Positions 5,957-7,130 of a stretch of DNA of 7,130 nt are shown in pieces. The first letter of the stretch is position 1, and each line of letters opens with the position of its first letter. The stretch comes from Fidelibacterota bacterium TMED108. Its GTDB lineage: Bacteria; Fidelibacterota; Marinisomatia; Marinisomatales; TCS55. The notes beneath the pieces are model-generated. The model did not search any database. It saw only the letters and a program-made list of their open reading frames with translations, and had not been told where the DNA came from. The stretch lies in contig NHFJ01000022.1 of the NCBI GenBank assembly GCA_002172545.1, positions 4,551 through 11,680 of the forward strand. The letters run 5' to 3'. The translations under genes were made by a program, and so were the position numbers.

Positions 5957-6574
5957 TTACATACCTGCAAAAAGAAACATAAAAAAATTGACAAATGGTC
6001 GCATAAAAGCCCAAATAATCGAAACTCCGGTAAACATGCCAAAAAGTATAAGCCCCATTAAAATCTGAGGTCCATACATTTGCAATTGCATTACTAACTG
6101 AGGGTTCCTTCGTATCATAATTCCTGAAAAAATCTGCGACCCATCAAGAGGAGGTATTGGGATCATATTAAAAACAGCTAAAGAAATATTTATTTGTGTA
6201 AACAAAATTAGCATTGAAGTTAAGGGTCCAGCATACCCGGTTAATCTAATTAAAATACCCCCTACAAGAGCTAAAAGAAGATTTGATGCAGGTCCCGCAA
6301 ATGCTATTTTCATCATATCTTTTCTTGGATTTGCTAAATAACGAGAATCAACTGGCACTGGTTTAGCCCATCCAAATCCGACAAACAGGATCATCATTGA
6401 CCCAAAGGGGTCAAGGTGTGATAGTGGATTAAGTGTCAATCTGCCTTGGTTTTTTGCAGTAGGGTCGCCAAGTTTATAGGCAACCCACCCATGTGAGAAC
6501 TCATGAAAAACTAAAGCAAATAACAAGACAGGGATAAGCAAAACTAAAACCTCAGGTGGTAGTCTAAATAACAT
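5957..6574 (-). CDS. Site-2-protease-like M50 membrane zinc metalloprotease
   Basis: Polytopic inner-membrane protease of the M50B type (short bacterial S2P form without PDZ domain), a family that cuts transmembrane segments; the substrate is unknown. The 205-aa length fits the short form. The active site is visible as HEFSHGW (H24, E25, H28) in the first membrane helix and NMIPIPPLDGSQ (136-147, with the third zinc ligand D144). GRLTLNPLSHLDPFGS (44-59), the GWAKPVPV segment (68-75) and AGPASNLLLAL (93-103) are also typical of the family. Hydrophobic stretches lie around 8-24, 59-70, 90-110, 118-138 and 168-200. The ATG shares one base with the xerD stop (TAATG), and GAGG (6583-6586) eight bases before it is a good ribosome site. 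The gene ends in TAA, immediately followed in frame by the TTG of a small membrane ORF. This xerD coupling suggests one long transcript. Confidence 0.93.
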   Translation of the reverse strand: MLFRLPPEVLVLLIPVLLFALVFHEFSHGWVAYKLGDPTAKNQGRLTLNPLSHLDPFGSMMILFVGFGWAKPVPVDSRYLANPRKDMMKIAFAGPASNLLLALVGGILIRLTGYAGPLTSMLILFTQINISLAVFNMIPIPPLDGSQIFSGIMIRRNPQLVMQLQMYGPQILMGLILFGMFTGVSIIWAFMRPFVNFFMFLFAGM

Positions 6575-7130
6575 TAGTCAAACCTCGGATGAAATGTTCT
6601 ATGAACTTCTTTTAAATGCTCTTTATCAAGATGGGTATAAATCTGAGTGGTAGAAATATCAGCATGCCCAAGCATTTCTTGAACAGATCGTAAATCTGCT
6701 CCCCCTTCAAGCAAATGCGTTGCAAATGAATGCCTTAGAGTATGAGGGCTAATTTCTTTATTTATTTCTGCTGTATTGGCCCATTTTTTTAACAAGATCC
6801 ATATCATCATCCTTGTCAATTTCTTACCATTCCTACTCAAAAATAGCTCTGGAGTATTGGGATTTTTTTCAGAAACAGAAGGCCTTTCCTTGTTTATATA
6901 ATCCTTAAGGTTTTTTCTAGCCATCGGTCCAATAGGCACAAATCTTTGTTTACCGCCTTTGCCATCAACTCTAATCATTTCCGAATCCCACAAAATATTT
7001 GATAATTTAAAATTACATAATTCGGTAACACGTAAACCGCAAGAATACATCATTTCAAATATTGCTATATCGCGCATTGACATTGGCGCTTTTTTTGGAA
7101 TAAAGTTCAAAATTCTATCTATCTCTTCTA
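6574..7130 (-). CDS. xerD: Tyrosine recombinase XerC/XerD family, XerD-like, 5' end cut by window edge
   Basis: Site-specific recombinase that resolves chromosome dimers at dif together with a partner Xer protein. The frame is open to the window edge, so the TTG at 7110 is not the true start; 184 full codons are visible of a usual 295-300, and the N-terminal core-binding SAM-like domain is mostly missing. The catalytic domain is complete. Arg I lies in SCGLRVTEL (Arg codon 7030-7032), Lys in the beta-hairpin DGKGGKQRFVP, His-x-x-Arg in SPHTLRHSFATHLL, the second His in QEMLGHADISTTQ, and the nucleophile Tyr in QIYTHLD (codon 6637-6639). The tail HLKEVHRTFHPRFD resembles the XerD-type end with HPR, which favours XerD over XerC, but the partner gene would be needed to be certain. 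No nearby phage or integron cassette signs point to a mobile integrase. It overlaps the M50 gene by one base. Confidence 0.9.
   Translation of the reverse strand, partial: EEIDRILNFIPKKAPMSMRDIAIFEMMYSCGLRVTELCNFKLSNILWDSEMIRVDGKGGKQRFVPIGPMARKNLKDYINKERPSVSEKNPNTPELFLSRNGKKLTRMMIWILLKKWANTAEINKEISPHTLRHSFATHLLEGGADLRSVQEMLGHADISTTQIYTHLDKEHLKEVHRTFHPRFD

Noticed and set aside
6574..7130. Mobile-element integrase with attachment site
   Set aside because: The protein resembles housekeeping XerD, and I see no tRNA gene, direct repeats or cassette array in the window.

Overview
The window is AT-rich (about one third G+C by eye) and every gene I can support lies on the minus strand, so transcription runs from the right edge to the left edge. 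The gene content is bacterial and chromosomal: a XerD-type recombinase, a rhomboid-neighbourhood-free M50 protease, formiminotransferase-cyclodeaminase, MutL, MiaA and a pyrR-pyrB-pyrC pyrimidine block. Weak or short Shine-Dalgarno sequences, TTG starts, compact spacing, a fused FTCD and the MutL sequence style would fit an AT-rich member of the FCB superphylum (for example a Marinimicrobia/SAR406-like or Bacteroidota-like marine bacterium). That placement is inference from protein style and was not tested by any search.

Right part (7130 to 5825): the C-terminal catalytic part of a XerD-type tyrosine recombinase enters from the edge. It is coupled by a TAATG stop/start overlap to a site-2-protease-like M50 membrane metalloprotease. 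The 128-nt gap after that protease is filled by a 43-codon reading frame with a TTG start, which encodes a single-span membrane peptide and ends in an ATGA overlap with the next gene.

Middle part (5828 to 2506): a full-length bifunctional formiminotransferase-cyclodeaminase (FTCD, folate one-carbon entry from histidine breakdown) overlaps by ATGA a 218-aa protein. That protein is only the C-terminal domain of MutL, with its endonuclease motifs eroded. The tRNA dimethylallyltransferase gene miaA follows, probably from a TTG start. mutL-miaA is a widespread neighbour pair, so the MutL fragment sits where a complete mutL would be expected, but FTCD occupies the place of its ATPase half.

Left part (2505 to 1): a 124-nt leader followed by pyrR, pyrB and pyrC, packed with an ATGA overlap and zero spacing. 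These encode the pyr regulator and the second and third steps of de novo UMP synthesis. The leader contains a hairpin that matches the known PyrR RNA-binding element (UUUAA 5' bulge, CNGNGA hexaloop) and a second, mutually exclusive hairpin. This suggests uridine-nucleotide feedback through PyrR on its own operon. No clear intrinsic terminator is visible before pyrR, so the output may be translational or otherwise non-classical. pyrC runs off the left edge.

The points most worth a second look are the stand-alone MutL C-terminal domain, the PyrR-binding leader with its alternative fold, and the unannotated 43-aa membrane peptide between the protease and FTCD.
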